Source: Verrucomicrobiota bacterium
GTDB taxonomy: Bacteria > Verrucomicrobiota > Verrucomicrobiia > Opitutales > Opitutaceae
DNA length: 50,031 bases
Direction: 5' to 3'
NCBI GenBank assembly: GCA_026398135.1
Contig: JAPLTN010000057.1
Location: 1-50,031, forward strand
Part shown: positions 1-8,235 of the stretch, in pieces
Layout of the letters: each line of letters starts with the position of its first letter
How positions within the stretch are numbered: position 1 is the stretch's first letter
Notes under the pieces: generated by a model
Told to the model about the DNA's origin: nothing
What the model saw: the letters and a program-made list of their open reading frames with translations, nothing else
Database searches by the model: none
Made by a program: the position numbers and the translations under genes

Positions 1-83
1 CCCAACTCCTGGCCCACCTCGGCCTGCGCCTGCCAAAAGGCACTCGCGAAATCAGCAATGTAGTGCCGAAAATCGCCCCTTAA
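1..83 (+). CDS. C-terminal tail of an unidentified protein, possibly a transposase (partial)
   Basis: An open frame enters from the left edge (first full codon at 3) and stops at TAA 81-83, giving 26 residues beginning QLLAHLGLRLPKG and ending VVPKIAP. The short helix followed by a basic tail resembles the ends of some DDE insertion-sequence transposases, but too little is present to name a family. The AT-richer stretch that follows (84-150) could hold the element's terminal repeat, though no partner end is visible in the window. Seen: the open frame and its stop. Inferred: the transposase identity, which is weak. Confidence 0.35.
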   Translation, partial: QLLAHLGLRLPKGTREISNVVPKIAP

Positions 84-165
84 ATTACACAAGTGCCTCA
101 AATACAACAAAACTATCTTTCAAACTGCGGAACTCGGGTTAGGTTTCAGTCGCTGCTTCGGGCAT

Positions 166-1254
166 TCAGCCCAGGCACTTCACCGCCAGCTCGCGCAGCA
201 CGGCGGGTTCTTCCTTGGGACGGGAAAGGATGCTTTCAAACGCCTCGGCCAGCGCGAGCTGGATGTCGATGTGGTGTTTGAGCGTCCAGGCCTTGGCCCC
301 GGCGGCGAGTTTGCCGACATACCAGGGGTTCTGGCTAAAAAGGTTGGCCGCGTTTTTCTCGCCCGCGCCGATGAAGTGCTGGCCGAAGGCTTTGGCCGCG
401 CGCTCGATGGCGGACTTGTCCGGCCCGCGTCCGCCCTGCGGGGCGAGGGCGCGGAGCTGGATTAGCAGGCGGTTGCGGTTCTGCATCGAGGAGAGCAGCG
501 GGCGGGCGCTTTCGCCGGCGAAGAAATGTCGGTCAAAGGCCGCCAAAGTGCCGCGCAGGTCGCCTTGAAAAAACCGTTCGGTGGCCTCGAAAAAATCGCC
601 CTCCGCGAGGTTGGGCGTGAGCTCCTCCACGTCGGCCTCGGTGACGGCCTTGCCGGAGTCGGCGTGGGCGGCGAGTTTGTTGACCTCGCTGACGAGGAAA
701 CGGGTGTTGGCCCCGCTGCGCGCGAGCAGGAGGGAAAGCGCGTCCCGGTCGATGGTGACACCCAGGGCTTTGGCTTCGGCGAGCGCGGTGGCGGCGAGCG
801 CTTCGGCGGCGTCTTCGGGATTGGCCGCGCCCACGAAGGTGAAGTCGGCGGTCTTCTCGCACCATTTGAAGAAACTCTTGCGCCGGTCGATGGGCGAGGC
901 GGTGAGGAGCACGGCGACCTCGGCGGGATTGACGGTGGCGAGCACGCTTTGCAGGTGCTCGACGGCGGTTTTCACCGTCTCGGAATTACCGGTACGGGAG
1001 TCGCCGAGGAAGCTCACGTCCTTGAACCAGACCAGGCGGCGGCCGCCGAACATCGACACCGTCTGAACGCTGTCTCGAAAACGGGCGATGGCGGTCTCGA
1101 CCTCGTCCACCGTGTTGGCGAAGCCGTCGATGGTTTCCTGGGAAAACTCATCGGGGATGTCGCGTGCGAGCTCGGAGTGGCGCACGCGCCCGAGCCGCCC
1201 GACGAGGAAATCGTCGGCCCCGCAGATGAAGATAAAAGGCGCGGCGGCGGACAT
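166..1254 (-). CDS. holA: DNA polymerase III delta subunit
   Basis: A 362-residue protein matching the HolA clamp-loader subunit, which opens the beta sliding clamp and loads it on DNA as part of the cytoplasmic gamma/delta/delta' complex. The N-terminal ATPase-like fold begins with the hydrophobic strand FIFICGADDFLVGR and contains GGRRLVWFKDV near residue 70. The C-terminal collar region holds FFQGDLRGTLAAFDRHF and NPWYVGKLAAGA, both typical of the family. Delta subunits lack a working P-loop, and none is present. Length is normal for the family. The gene lies 24 bp downstream of the MscS gene on the same strand and may be cotranscribed with it. Start at ATG 1254 gives the usual short N-terminus. 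Confidence 0.9.
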   Translation of the reverse strand: MSAAAPFIFICGADDFLVGRLGRVRHSELARDIPDEFSQETIDGFANTVDEVETAIARFRDSVQTVSMFGGRRLVWFKDVSFLGDSRTGNSETVKTAVEHLQSVLATVNPAEVAVLLTASPIDRRKSFFKWCEKTADFTFVGAANPEDAAEALAATALAEAKALGVTIDRDALSLLLARSGANTRFLVSEVNKLAAHADSGKAVTEADVEELTPNLAEGDFFEATERFFQGDLRGTLAAFDRHFFAGESARPLLSSMQNRNRLLIQLRALAPQGGRGPDKSAIERAAKAFGQHFIGAGEKNAANLFSQNPWYVGKLAAGAKAWTLKHHIDIQLALAEAFESILSRPKEEPAVLRELAVKCLG

Positions 1255-1278
1255 CGGAGCGTAAGCCTGGGCGGCAGC

Positions 1279-2553
1279 TCAGGCGGAGGGACGGCCGGCG
1301 GCGAGGCGTTCGGCGATGGGGCCGGAAAACTCGATGGTCTGGGTGGGGAAGGCGAAGTTGAGCCCGCGCTCTTCAACCATGCGCATGATGGCGAGATTGA
1401 TGCGCTCGCGCAGATCGAAGGTCTTTCGCGCATCGGGGTCGGCCGCGAAGTAGATGATCTGGATGTCGAGGGAGAAGGCGCCGTAGTTCAGGAAGTTTAC
1501 CGTGATAAAGTCCTGATGCACGGCGGGGTCGTTTTTCAGCAGGGCGCGAATCTCTTCGAGCAGCCCTTCGATCTGGTGAGACTTGGCGGAGTAAGTTAGG
1601 CCGATGGTCTGGTCCACGCGGCGCTGGGGCATGCGGCTGAAGTTGTTAATGGCGTCGGAGGCGACGGTTTTGTTGGGGATGACAATGAGAGAGCGCTGGG
1701 GGGTGCGAAGCTTGGTCGAGCGCAGGCCGATGTCCTCGACCGTGCCTTGGTGGGCTCCGATTTGCACGAACTCGCCGATGCGGAAAGGCTGGTCCACGGC
1801 GACGACGACCGAGCCGAAGACGTTGGCCAGGGTGTCTTGGGCGGCGAGGGCGAAGGCCAGGCCGCCGATGCCGAGACCGGCGAGGAAGGCTTTGACGTCG
1901 GCCCCGAGCGACTGGGCGGCGATGAGCACGCCGAAGATCAGGAAGAGCGCGATGACGGTTTTCTTGATCCACGGCATGAAGGCGGCGACGGCCGCGCCCT
2001 TGGTTTTGGCCGCCTCGTGGAGGTGGTCGAGGATGCTGGATAGGGTGTTGATGAAGAACCACAGGCCGACCACGGCGAAGGCGATGGTTTTGAGGTAAAC
2101 GAACGCGGCGTCGGCCTCGGGCGAGAGCTTGAGGACCTTGATCGCGATTACCGTTCCGAGCACGGCGATGATGGCGGCCACGGGGTTTTGCCAGGCGACG
2201 ATCAACTCGTCATCGAGCGTGGTCTCGGTGCGGGCGGTGACGCGCTTGAAGAAGCCAAAGACGAAATTGGCCACCACCTTGCGCAGCACGTAAAACAGCA
2301 CGGTGATCAAGCCGGCGATGGCCCAGTGTTGCCAGGTGTTGCCCGAGCTCTTGACCCCGAAAACGGCGAGCGCGAGGTCCACCAGATGTTCGACGAAGTC
2401 GGGCGCGGCGGGTTTGGCCGCGCCGCTGGCAAGGGCGGCGGCGGCTTGGGTGGATGCCGAGTTGGCGGCGTCGGCGGCGGTGTCTTGGGCGCGCAAGGTC
2501 AGCCCGAAAAAGCTGAAAACAAGAAAGGAGAGAAATGCGAAAGAGAGGCGCAT
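1279..2553 (-). CDS. MscS-family mechanosensitive ion channel
   Basis: A 424-residue membrane protein that should form a tension-gated channel releasing solutes during hypo-osmotic shock. A hydrophobic signal-like segment at 1-22 ends LRAQ. Hydrophobic segments follow near residues 77-102, 127-142, 155-172 and 200-218. The pore-lining helix is glycine/alanine rich (AFLAGLGIGGLAFALAAQDT, about 222-241) and runs into FGSVVVAVDQPFRIGEFVQIG, the hallmark junction to the MscS beta domain. The C-terminal alpha/beta domain contains TIGLTYSAKS. The size and extra N-terminal segment place it among medium-size MscS homologues. Start is ATG 2553, directly before the signal-like helix. Confidence 0.9.
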   Translation of the reverse strand: MRLSFAFLSFLVFSFFGLTLRAQDTAADAANSASTQAAAALASGAAKPAAPDFVEHLVDLALAVFGVKSSGNTWQHWAIAGLITVLFYVLRKVVANFVFGFFKRVTARTETTLDDELIVAWQNPVAAIIAVLGTVIAIKVLKLSPEADAAFVYLKTIAFAVVGLWFFINTLSSILDHLHEAAKTKGAAVAAFMPWIKKTVIALFLIFGVLIAAQSLGADVKAFLAGLGIGGLAFALAAQDTLANVFGSVVVAVDQPFRIGEFVQIGAHQGTVEDIGLRSTKLRTPQRSLIVIPNKTVASDAINNFSRMPQRRVDQTIGLTYSAKSHQIEGLLEEIRALLKNDPAVHQDFITVNFLNYGAFSLDIQIIYFAADPDARKTFDLRERINLAIMRMVEERGLNFAFPTQTIEFSGPIAERLAAGRPSA

Positions 2554-2692
2554 GGTCGGGAGAAAAGATGGGCGGGCAGAACTAGCGACGCCTGATTTTC
2601 CAAGTCAACCCATGCACCGCGCACGCGGCGGAAAGTCGAGTCGGAGGCGAGTGGGGTGGGGCGAGTAGGGGACGAGGGGTGGAAGAGGTGGT

Positions 2693-2729
2693 AAAAAACG
2701 ACGCGTTCTCCGGTTTGGAGAACGCGTCG
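2693..2729 (-). terminator. Rho-independent terminator after the Hsp20 gene
   Basis: A perfect 13-bp stem (cgacgcgttctcc paired with ggagaacgcgtcg) with a 5-nt loop spans 2699-2729. Read on the minus strand it is followed by six T residues (A run at 2693-2698). It lies 30 bp past the stop of the small heat-shock gene, so it most likely ends that transcript. Confidence 0.9.
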
Positions 2730-2758
2730 CCCCGGGCCAACGGGTGTCTGATGCGGAT

Positions 2759-3208
2759 TTACGTCACCGCGATTTTACGGGGTTTGAGCGCCTCGGACTT
2801 CGGCAGGGTGACCCGGAGCAGGCCGTCACGCAGCTCGGCTGCGATCTTGGCGGGCTCGATGGTGTGGTCGTGGTTTAGCACAAGTTCATAGGTGGCCTCG
2901 GGTGTCGCGGTGGGCTCGTCCGAAGCGGCCGCAGGTTTTAAGTCGTAGCGGCGCGCGGTTACATGGATTTGGTCGTGATCCACGGTCAGCTCCAAGCCGT
3001 CCTTGGCGACGCCGGGCAGCTCTACGGTGAGCGCGAAGGCGTCCGGCGTTTCGGAGATTTTATAACGCGGGGCCAGCGCCGAGTTATCGCACGTTGCGGC
3101 ACCGGAGGTGACCTCCTCGAAGAGGCGGTCGAGCGAGTTCCCAAGGCCGCGAGCAAAGGCGGGCGGGAAAGCGTGAAGGGCGGGCGTGGTGTAACGAATG
3201 AGTCTCAT
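2759..3208 (-). CDS. Hsp20/alpha-crystallin family small heat-shock protein
   Basis: A 149-residue ATP-independent holdase chaperone. After a variable N-terminal arm (RLIRYTTPALHAFPPAF), the alpha-crystallin domain runs from about residue 48 to 145. It contains ISETPDAFALTVELPGV, the DHDQIHVTARR strand and the closing AELRDGLLRVTLPKSEA, which matches the conserved A-x-x-x-(D/N)-G-x-L-x-x-x-x-P pattern. The C-terminal IxI/V-like anchor is reduced to IAVT. The transcript is monocistronic, with a strong terminator at 2693-2729. The upstream region (3209-3340) is AT-rich and shared with the divergent lyase gene. No CIRCE element was seen, so control by another heat-shock mechanism is possible but not shown. 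Confidence 0.93.
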   Translation of the reverse strand: MRLIRYTTPALHAFPPAFARGLGNSLDRLFEEVTSGAATCDNSALAPRYKISETPDAFALTVELPGVAKDGLELTVDHDQIHVTARRYDLKPAAASDEPTATPEATYELVLNHDHTIEPAKIAAELRDGLLRVTLPKSEALKPRKIAVT

Positions 3209-3442
3209 GGGAGTGTGTTAGTTGGTTTGTGTTTGGATTTGATAGAAACGAACGGCACAGGCTTTTGCAGGGCGAATGCCGACGGATATTGCTGTTTAAA
3301 TTGTTTTAATATAATGTATTGTGAATTTAGATTTTAGCGGCGGTGGGAAAGCTTGTCCGGGTGGGTGTCGCTGCGGTGGGCAAAGCTGTCACAAAAAACG
3401 CGTGCCGGGCGGGCCGCGCTCAATCACGGTGCCGGAACGATC

Positions 3443-4621
3443 ATGAGTTTCGACTTCGACACCGTTCTTCCCCGCCTCGGCACCGACTCGCAGAAGTGGC
3501 AAAAATATCCCGACCGCGACATCCTTCCGATGTGGGTGGCGGATATGGATTTTCGCGCCGCGCCGGCCATTTTGGACGCGCTGCACCGCCGGGTGGAGCA
3601 TGGGATTTTCGGCTACGCCCGGCCGGTAAAGTCCACCGTGGACGCAGTGGTGAATGCCTGCGCGACCCGCTACGGCTGGACGATTGATCCTGCGTGGATC
3701 GTGTGGCTGCCGGGCTTGGTGTGCGGACTCAACGTAACCGCCCAAGCCTGCGCGGCGGCGGGCGAGGAAGTTTTGTGTCTTACGCCGGTGTATCCGCCGT
3801 TTATGACCGCGCCGAAAAACTCCGGCCGGGTTTCGGTGCCGGTGCCTTTGGTCTTGCGTCCGGGTCCGGCCGGGCTGGGTGACGGCGTCTGGGCGATCGA
3901 CTGGGATGCGCTGGAGGCAGCGGTGACGCCGCGAACCAAGCTTTTTTACCTGTGCAATCCGCACAATCCGGTGGCGCGGGTGTTTCGGCGCGAAGAGCTA
4001 GTGCAGCTGGCCGAGTTCTGCGCCCGCCATGACCTCGTGCTCTGTTCCGACGAGATTCACTGCGACCTGATTCTGGATGCTTCGCTACCCCATTTACCCA
4101 CGGCGTTGGTTGCGCCGGGGCAAGCGGCGCGGACCATCACGTTGATGGCCCCGAGCAAGACCTATAACGTGCCCGGGCTCGGCACCTCGTTCGCGATTAT
4201 TCCCGATTCGGCCTTACGCGCCCGTTTCGTGCGGGCGACGGCGGGCATCGTGGCAGAGGTGACGACGCTGGGTTTTGCGGCCTGTGAGGCGGCTTACCGC
4301 GATAGCGAGGACTGGCGGCAGGCGCTGCTGGCGGCGCTGCGCGGTAATCGCGACCGCATCTTTGCGGCGTTGCGCGGGGGCGAACTTCCGGGGGTGAAAA
4401 TCGCCGCGCCCATCGAGGCGACTTATCTGGCCTGGTTGGATGTCACGGCGCTGGGGCTGACCGATCCCGTCGGGCATTTTGAGGCGCACGGCGTGGGGCT
4501 GAGCGATGGGGCGTTTTTCGGCGCGCCCCGAGGTTCGCACGTGCGGATAAACTTTGGTTGTCCCAGGGCCACGCTGGATGAAGGCCTGCGCCGCATGTCT
4601 GCCGGCATCGCTGCGATCTGA
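3443..4621 (+). CDS. PatB/MalY-family cystathionine beta-lyase or aminotransferase
   Basis: A 392-residue fold-type I PLP enzyme of the MalY/PatB group, which cleaves C-S bonds of cystathionine or cysteine conjugates. The start region FDTVLPRLGTDSQKW and ILPMWVADMDF near residues 27-37 is diagnostic. FYLCNPHNPVARVF covers 168-181, CSDEIHCDLIL 201-211, and the PLP lysine is K239 in APSKTYNVPGLG. The end RINFGCPRATLDEGLRRM carries the carboxylate-binding arginine. The ORF is open upstream to 3353, but ATG 3443 gives the family's normal start and removes 30 basic, unconserved residues. Exact substrate specificity cannot be read from sequence. Confidence 0.9.
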   Translation: MSFDFDTVLPRLGTDSQKWQKYPDRDILPMWVADMDFRAAPAILDALHRRVEHGIFGYARPVKSTVDAVVNACATRYGWTIDPAWIVWLPGLVCGLNVTAQACAAAGEEVLCLTPVYPPFMTAPKNSGRVSVPVPLVLRPGPAGLGDGVWAIDWDALEAAVTPRTKLFYLCNPHNPVARVFRREELVQLAEFCARHDLVLCSDEIHCDLILDASLPHLPTALVAPGQAARTITLMAPSKTYNVPGLGTSFAIIPDSALRARFVRATAGIVAEVTTLGFAACEAAYRDSEDWRQALLAALRGNRDRIFAALRGGELPGVKIAAPIEATYLAWLDVTALGLTDPVGHFEAHGVGLSDGAFFGAPRGSHVRINFGCPRATLDEGLRRMSAGIAAI

Positions 4622-4635
4622 TAGACCGTCCCGGA

Positions 4636-5061
4636 TCAGGTTAAGAACCGTTCTGCCTGTTTTGGGTCTGGCGGTTCGTCGGCCCGGAACTCCACGCGGC
4701 CAAAAATCCTAAAGCGCACCCGGGCTACGGCCCGATAGGCGGTATCGCGCCAGGAAACCGGCACCGCTGCCAACAAGCGGGCAACGAGGCGCCACCCGCC
4801 ACCCAGCTTGGAGAGTGTTGCGATCACCCCGCCTGTGCGCAGGGAATAATCGGGACCATTGATTTCGGGCATAAAAACCAGGCTGTCGAAATCGGTCGGC
4901 GGCAGCCCGCACCGGCGCAATGCGGCCTGCGCGAACGCACCCTGCAAGGGCGCGAAACGCAGCACAGCCCGACGATCTGCCCGCGCCAGCCAGCGTACCA
5001 AGGCGCGGCACAGTCCGCATTCTCCGTCGTAGAACAACACCGCCCCGCGAACGTTCTCCAT
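4636..5061 (-). CDS. Thiol-disulfide oxidoreductase DCC family protein (DUF393)
   Basis: A 141-residue protein of the DCC family. VLFYDGECGLCRALVRWL at residues 8-25 carries the defining DxxCxxC thioredoxin-like motif, followed by LRFAPLQGAFA and FDSLVF. DCC proteins are assumed to be thiol-disulfide oxidoreductases, with physiological partners mostly unknown. The frame is open further upstream to 5187. ATG 5061 is preferred because AAGG lies about eight bases before it and it places the first strand normally; the upstream extension is low-complexity and overlaps the palindrome at 5178. The gene converges with the lyase gene, 14 bp apart. Confidence 0.85.
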   Translation of the reverse strand: MENVRGAVLFYDGECGLCRALVRWLARADRRAVLRFAPLQGAFAQAALRRCGLPPTDFDSLVFMPEINGPDYSLRTGGVIATLSKLGGGWRLVARLLAAVPVSWRDTAYRAVARVRFRIFGRVEFRADEPPDPKQAERFLT

Positions 5062-5177
5062 TCGGTAACCTTGTCGCACGACAGCCCAAACGCAACCCGC
5101 CCGCCCATGCCTCACGCGCCCCCCTACTCCCCCCGCCCTATGTCCCTCTGCTCCCTCCGTTTTTTCCTTCTCGCCTG

Positions 5178-5220
5178 ATTCCAGCAAAGTGTAACCAATT
5201 TGGTTACACTTTGCTGGAAT
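5178..5220. repeat. 43-bp perfect palindrome, subtype 1 (copy A1)
   Basis: Two 21-nt arms are perfectly complementary around a single central T at 5199. The core is GTGTAACCAA/TTGGTTACAC and the outer arm is CCAGCAA/TTGCTGG. The last A of the right arm (5219) is also the first base of the ATG of the helix-turn-helix gene. No T tract follows on either strand, so it is unlikely to be a plain terminator. It belongs to a family with copies at 5665, 24860, 14554, 29284, 30042, 43651 and 43830. Confidence 0.95.
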
Positions 5221-5677
5221 GCCCTCAATAAAATCTCCTCCACCACACTTAAGTTCAGGTAGTGTTCAGCTTCCGCTTGGCCCCTCGCACAAACTTGCCC
5301 TCAGCCTCGTTGAGCTCCTTGGCGATGCCGCCATTGCCGCCGCCGCTATGGCCGCTCGGGCCACTTATGACGCCACTTTCCGCCGTAAGCGTGGCCCGCG
5401 TCGAAAAGTCCGTCCCGGCCTCGACACCCCGCTTTGGAATGCGTTAGCGCCCGAACTGCGTCGCGCGCTCCTGCCCTACGGTGCTAAAGCCCGTCTCGCC
5501 CGACACCTCGGTATCCCACGCCAACGCCTCCAAGACTACTTAAAGGCCGGCGCACGTGTGCCTGACGGCGAGATCACGCTGCGCCTTCTGCACTGGCTCG
5601 GTGAGATGCGCGCCGGCCGCGATCCTTCCGGCATCGTCCCGCCGGACCCTGATATATTTCCACCCGGAAAAGTGTAA
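5219..5677 (+). CDS. Small helix-turn-helix protein bracketed by palindromes
   Basis: A 152-residue ORF that I cannot assign to a named family. Residues 1-50 are variable and alanine-rich. Residues 54-67 form a basic arm (TFRRKRGPRRKVRPG). Residues 70-82 read TPLWNALAPELRR. Residues 86-110 (LPYGAKARLARHLGIPRQRL onward) fit a lambda-repressor/Xre-type helix-turn-helix: a helix, a glycine turn and a recognition helix. A further helix, LRLLHWLGEM, follows. The start overlaps the last base of palindrome A1 and the TAA stop (5675-5677) lies inside palindrome A2, so the gene fills the space between the two repeats. Inference: a DNA-binding protein that may recognise these palindromes. No good ribosome-binding site is visible. 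Confidence 0.7.
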   Translation: MPSIKSPPPHLSSGSVQLPLGPSHKLALSLVELLGDAAIAAAAMAARATYDATFRRKRGPRRKVRPGLDTPLWNALAPELRRALLPYGAKARLARHLGIPRQRLQDYLKAGARVPDGEITLRLLHWLGEMRAGRDPSGIVPPDPDIFPPGKV

Positions 5678-5698
5678 CCAATTTGGTTACACTTTCCG
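5665..5698. repeat. Near-perfect palindrome, subtype 1 (copy A2)
   Basis: Core GTGTAACCAA, central T at 5682, then TTGGTTACAC. Arms extend to CGGAAA and TTCCG with one extra A on the left. The outer arms differ from copy A1, while the 23-nt core is identical. It contains the stop codon of the helix-turn-helix gene and lies 85 bp upstream of the dihydrouridine synthase start. Confidence 0.93.
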
Positions 5699-5783
5699 AT
5701 TACGCACGCGGTGGGTTGGCGTTGCGACACGCGCTCTTGCGAAAGGCGTGCGGGCACGGCTCGCTAGGCGCGCTTTCACTTCC

Positions 5784-6893
5784 ATGCGTCTCGGACCGCT
5801 CACGCTTTCCTCCAACCTTTTTCTGTCGCCGCTGGCTGGTTACACCAACCTGCCGATGCGTCTCACCGTGCGCGAGCTTGGCGGGTTGGGTTTTGCGACG
5901 ACCGATCTGGTGAACGCCCGCTCCTTGATCGAGCGCAACCCGACCGCGCTGAAGCTGGTGGCCAGCGCTCCGGGCGACCGGCCTTGGGCGGTGCAGCTTT
6001 TTGGCGCGGTGCCGGAGGAGATGCGCGATGCGGCGGTGATTTGCCAGGAACTGGGGGCGGACGCGGTGGACATTAACATGGGCTGCCCGGTGAAAAAGGT
6101 GGTCAAAATCGGCGGCGGCTCCGCCATGATGACCGAGCTGGACAAGACCGCCGCGCTGGTGCGCGGCATGATCGCGGCGGTGAAAATCCCCGTCACGGCC
6201 AAGATGCGGCTGGGCTGGGACGACCAGAACCTGACCGCGCCGGATCTGGCGCGCACGCTGGAAGACGCGGGCGTGGCGGCAGTCTTCGTGCACGGGCGCA
6301 CGCGGGCGCAGGGCTTCGCCGGGCAGGTGAACCTCGCGGGCATCCGCTCGGTGGTGCAGGCGGTGAAATCCATTCCGGTGATCGGCAATGGCGACGTGAC
6401 CACGCCGGAGGCAGCGCGACACATGATGGCCGAGACGGGCTGCACCGGGGTGAGCATCGGACGCGGTGCGTTTTACGATCCGTGGATTTTTAAGCGCACC
6501 GACCACTTGCTGCGTACCGGGGAGCTGTTGCCCGAACCGAGCTTCGAGGAGCGGGTGCGGGTGTTGCGCATCCACTTCGAGCGGTATATGGAGTTTTACG
6601 GCGAGGCGCACGGGGCGCGTTTGTTCCGGCGGGTGGCGCCGTGGTATGCGCGGCGTTTCGGTCCGGCCAAACCGTTCAAACAGGCGATTCTGGGCATCAC
6701 CTCGCGGGCGGATTTCGAGCGGGCGCTGGCCGAGTATTTCGTCTGGCGGGCGCGGTTTTGCGACGAGGCCGGACGCCTTTTGCCGCTGTATCAGCCCGGC
6801 CCGATGGTGGCTTCGTTTATGCGCGATCCGGATGATCCGGTTTTCGCGCGGGAGTCTATTCCGGTGCCCAAAGGACCAGTCGAGAACTGGTAA
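5784..6893 (+). CDS. tRNA-dihydrouridine synthase (DusB-like)
   Basis: A 369-residue FMN enzyme that reduces uridine to dihydrouridine in tRNA. It opens LTLSSNLFLSPLAGYTNLPM, the FMN-binding start of the TIM barrel. DINMGCPVKKVVKIGGGSAM at 97-116 carries the catalytic cysteine C101. TAKMRLGWDD, VFVHGRTRAQGF and VIGNGDVTTPEAA are the usual flavin and tRNA-contact motifs, and SIGRGAFYDPWIF closes the barrel. The helical C-terminal domain follows (about 260-369). The frame is open upstream to 5556, but the extension reads through palindrome A2, so ATG 5784 is chosen. Assignment to DusB rather than another Dus subgroup is by overall likeness only. Confidence 0.92.
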   Translation: MRLGPLTLSSNLFLSPLAGYTNLPMRLTVRELGGLGFATTDLVNARSLIERNPTALKLVASAPGDRPWAVQLFGAVPEEMRDAAVICQELGADAVDINMGCPVKKVVKIGGGSAMMTELDKTAALVRGMIAAVKIPVTAKMRLGWDDQNLTAPDLARTLEDAGVAAVFVHGRTRAQGFAGQVNLAGIRSVVQAVKSIPVIGNGDVTTPEAARHMMAETGCTGVSIGRGAFYDPWIFKRTDHLLRTGELLPEPSFEERVRVLRIHFERYMEFYGEAHGARLFRRVAPWYARRFGPAKPFKQAILGITSRADFERALAEYFVWRARFCDEAGRLLPLYQPGPMVASFMRDPDDPVFARESIPVPKGPVENW

Positions 6894-6929
6894 ACTCCGG
6901 TTCCGGTTGGGGCGCGGATCGCTCAGTAA

Positions 6930-8105
6930 TCAGTACTTCACGCGAACTTGGGCGCCGGTACGGTCCTCGAAAAGGAGGTGTTTGGTGTCGGCGTCCACGC
7001 CGACGAATTTCACGCCAAGAGCGGAGTCGATTTCGTCGCCAACACGAACGAGTTTTCCACCGATCAAGGCGCGGGCCGGAGAGCCTTGGAAAACTCCGCT
7101 GATGGCGGGCCCCAAGCCTTCGGCGTAGCGCACGAAGCGATTGCTGGGGGCGGGGGGCAAGGTGGGTGCGGGTGGGGGAGTCACGGCAGCGGGCGGAGTG
7201 GTCGGAGGCGTAATGGCTGTGGAAACCACGGGGGGCGCGACGACGGTGGCCTGAGGCTGGACTGGGGCGGTGTCAGGCGGCGGCGCGGTCGGGGTGGGCT
7301 TGGGTTTGGCAACCACAGGAACCGGAGGGGCGGCGGGCTTTTCTGCGTTGGGGCTTAGGTAGAAATAAAGGACGCCGCACAGGGCGCTTATGCCGACGGC
7401 AAACAGTAAAATGGGCCGCCGTGAACGCTGGAGGTTTTTCGCCTGCTGGAATTGGGCGGTGCCGGGCATGAGTGGTTTGCCGGCCGCGACGGGGTGTTTG
7501 GATAACGGGGGGGGCGGGGCGTTTAATACAGTCAGGGGCGGCGCCACCGGCGGGAAGGGTGCCGGGACCGGGGGCGCGATCGGGCTGGGCGCTGCCCCAA
7601 TGACTGGTGCGAAGGGGGGTGGGGTAGGAAGCGGGGGCGGAGTGGCGGGTTTGGCGCTGGCGAAGGGCGCGGCGGTGGCTCCGGTGCCGAGGGGCGGAAG
7701 CGAGGGAATCGGGATGAGTGGCGGGCCGCTGATTTCGCCTAATTCAGCAAGGGGGTCGGGTAGCTCCGCCGGGGTGGGCGGGGGCGGGAGCGGGGGCTTG
7801 GCTCCGACGCGTAACTTGATGCCGGAACCGGGTGCGGCAGGTTCGGACGAGGTCGGCTGGGGCGTGGGGGCGGGCGGAGCCGGCGGAGCGCTGGCGACGG
7901 GCTCGGCGGGGGTGGCGGGTTCTTTATTGAGCGATAAGGTGGGACGCCGACGCGGGGCTTGGCTGCCGCCGGACGGAGGCTCCGGCGAAGCCGGCGCTGC
8001 GGTGGGCTGGGCTTCTGGTGCGGGCGGAGCCGGGGGTTGAAAGCCGGGAGCGGCAGGCCGTTTCAGGCGAAGGGGAGAAACGTCTTGGGCAGGCTCTTCG
8101 CTCAT
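6930..8105 (-). CDS. Proline-rich single-pass membrane protein
   Basis: A 391-residue protein of unknown function. Residues 1-230 are extremely rich in proline and alanine and would be a disordered cytoplasmic region. A membrane helix lies at about 231-250 (ILLFAVGISALCGVLYFYL). A second proline/threonine-rich linker follows. The last 70 residues form a compact domain (FVRYAEGLGPAISGVFQGSP onward, ending GAQVRVKY) that may be a small beta fold; PDZ-like sheets are one possibility. ATG 8105 is preferred to the in-frame ATG 8156 because the longer form would start inside the terminator of the neighbouring RRM gene. Role not inferred. Confidence 0.75.
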   Translation of the reverse strand: MSEEPAQDVSPLRLKRPAAPGFQPPAPPAPEAQPTAAPASPEPPSGGSQAPRRRPTLSLNKEPATPAEPVASAPPAPPAPTPQPTSSEPAAPGSGIKLRVGAKPPLPPPPTPAELPDPLAELGEISGPPLIPIPSLPPLGTGATAAPFASAKPATPPPLPTPPPFAPVIGAAPSPIAPPVPAPFPPVAPPLTVLNAPPPPLSKHPVAAGKPLMPGTAQFQQAKNLQRSRRPILLFAVGISALCGVLYFYLSPNAEKPAAPPVPVVAKPKPTPTAPPPDTAPVQPQATVVAPPVVSTAITPPTTPPAAVTPPPAPTLPPAPSNRFVRYAEGLGPAISGVFQGSPARALIGGKLVRVGDEIDSALGVKFVGVDADTKHLLFEDRTGAQVRVKY

Positions 8106-8153
8106 AATGGGAATACCGTGTAATGTGTTTAGCGAATCGCCGAGGCTCAAAAA

Positions 8154-8187
8154 CAAAAAAAGCGGCGCACCTAAAAAGGTGCGCCGC
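8154..8187 (-). terminator. Rho-independent terminator after the RRM gene
   Basis: An 11-bp perfect stem, gcggcgcacct (8162-8172) with aggtgcgccgc (8177-8187), and a 4-nt loop. Read on the minus strand it is followed by seven T residues (A run 8155-8161). It separates the RRM gene from the proline-rich gene downstream. Confidence 0.92.
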
Positions 8188-8235
8188 CCGGAGTTTTACA
8201 GGAGCTGGAGCGTAAGCCCGAGCGGGACGAATCGC

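Noticed and set aside
526-1599. Long plus-strand open frame opposite holA and MscS
   Set aside because: High GC opens the opposite strand. The translation is glycine/glutamate-rich with no family motifs, while the minus-strand frames match known families.
7390-8040. Glycine-rich plus-strand frame
   Set aside because: Complement of the proline-rich protein. The minus frame has a membrane helix and a compact C-terminal domain, so it is preferred.
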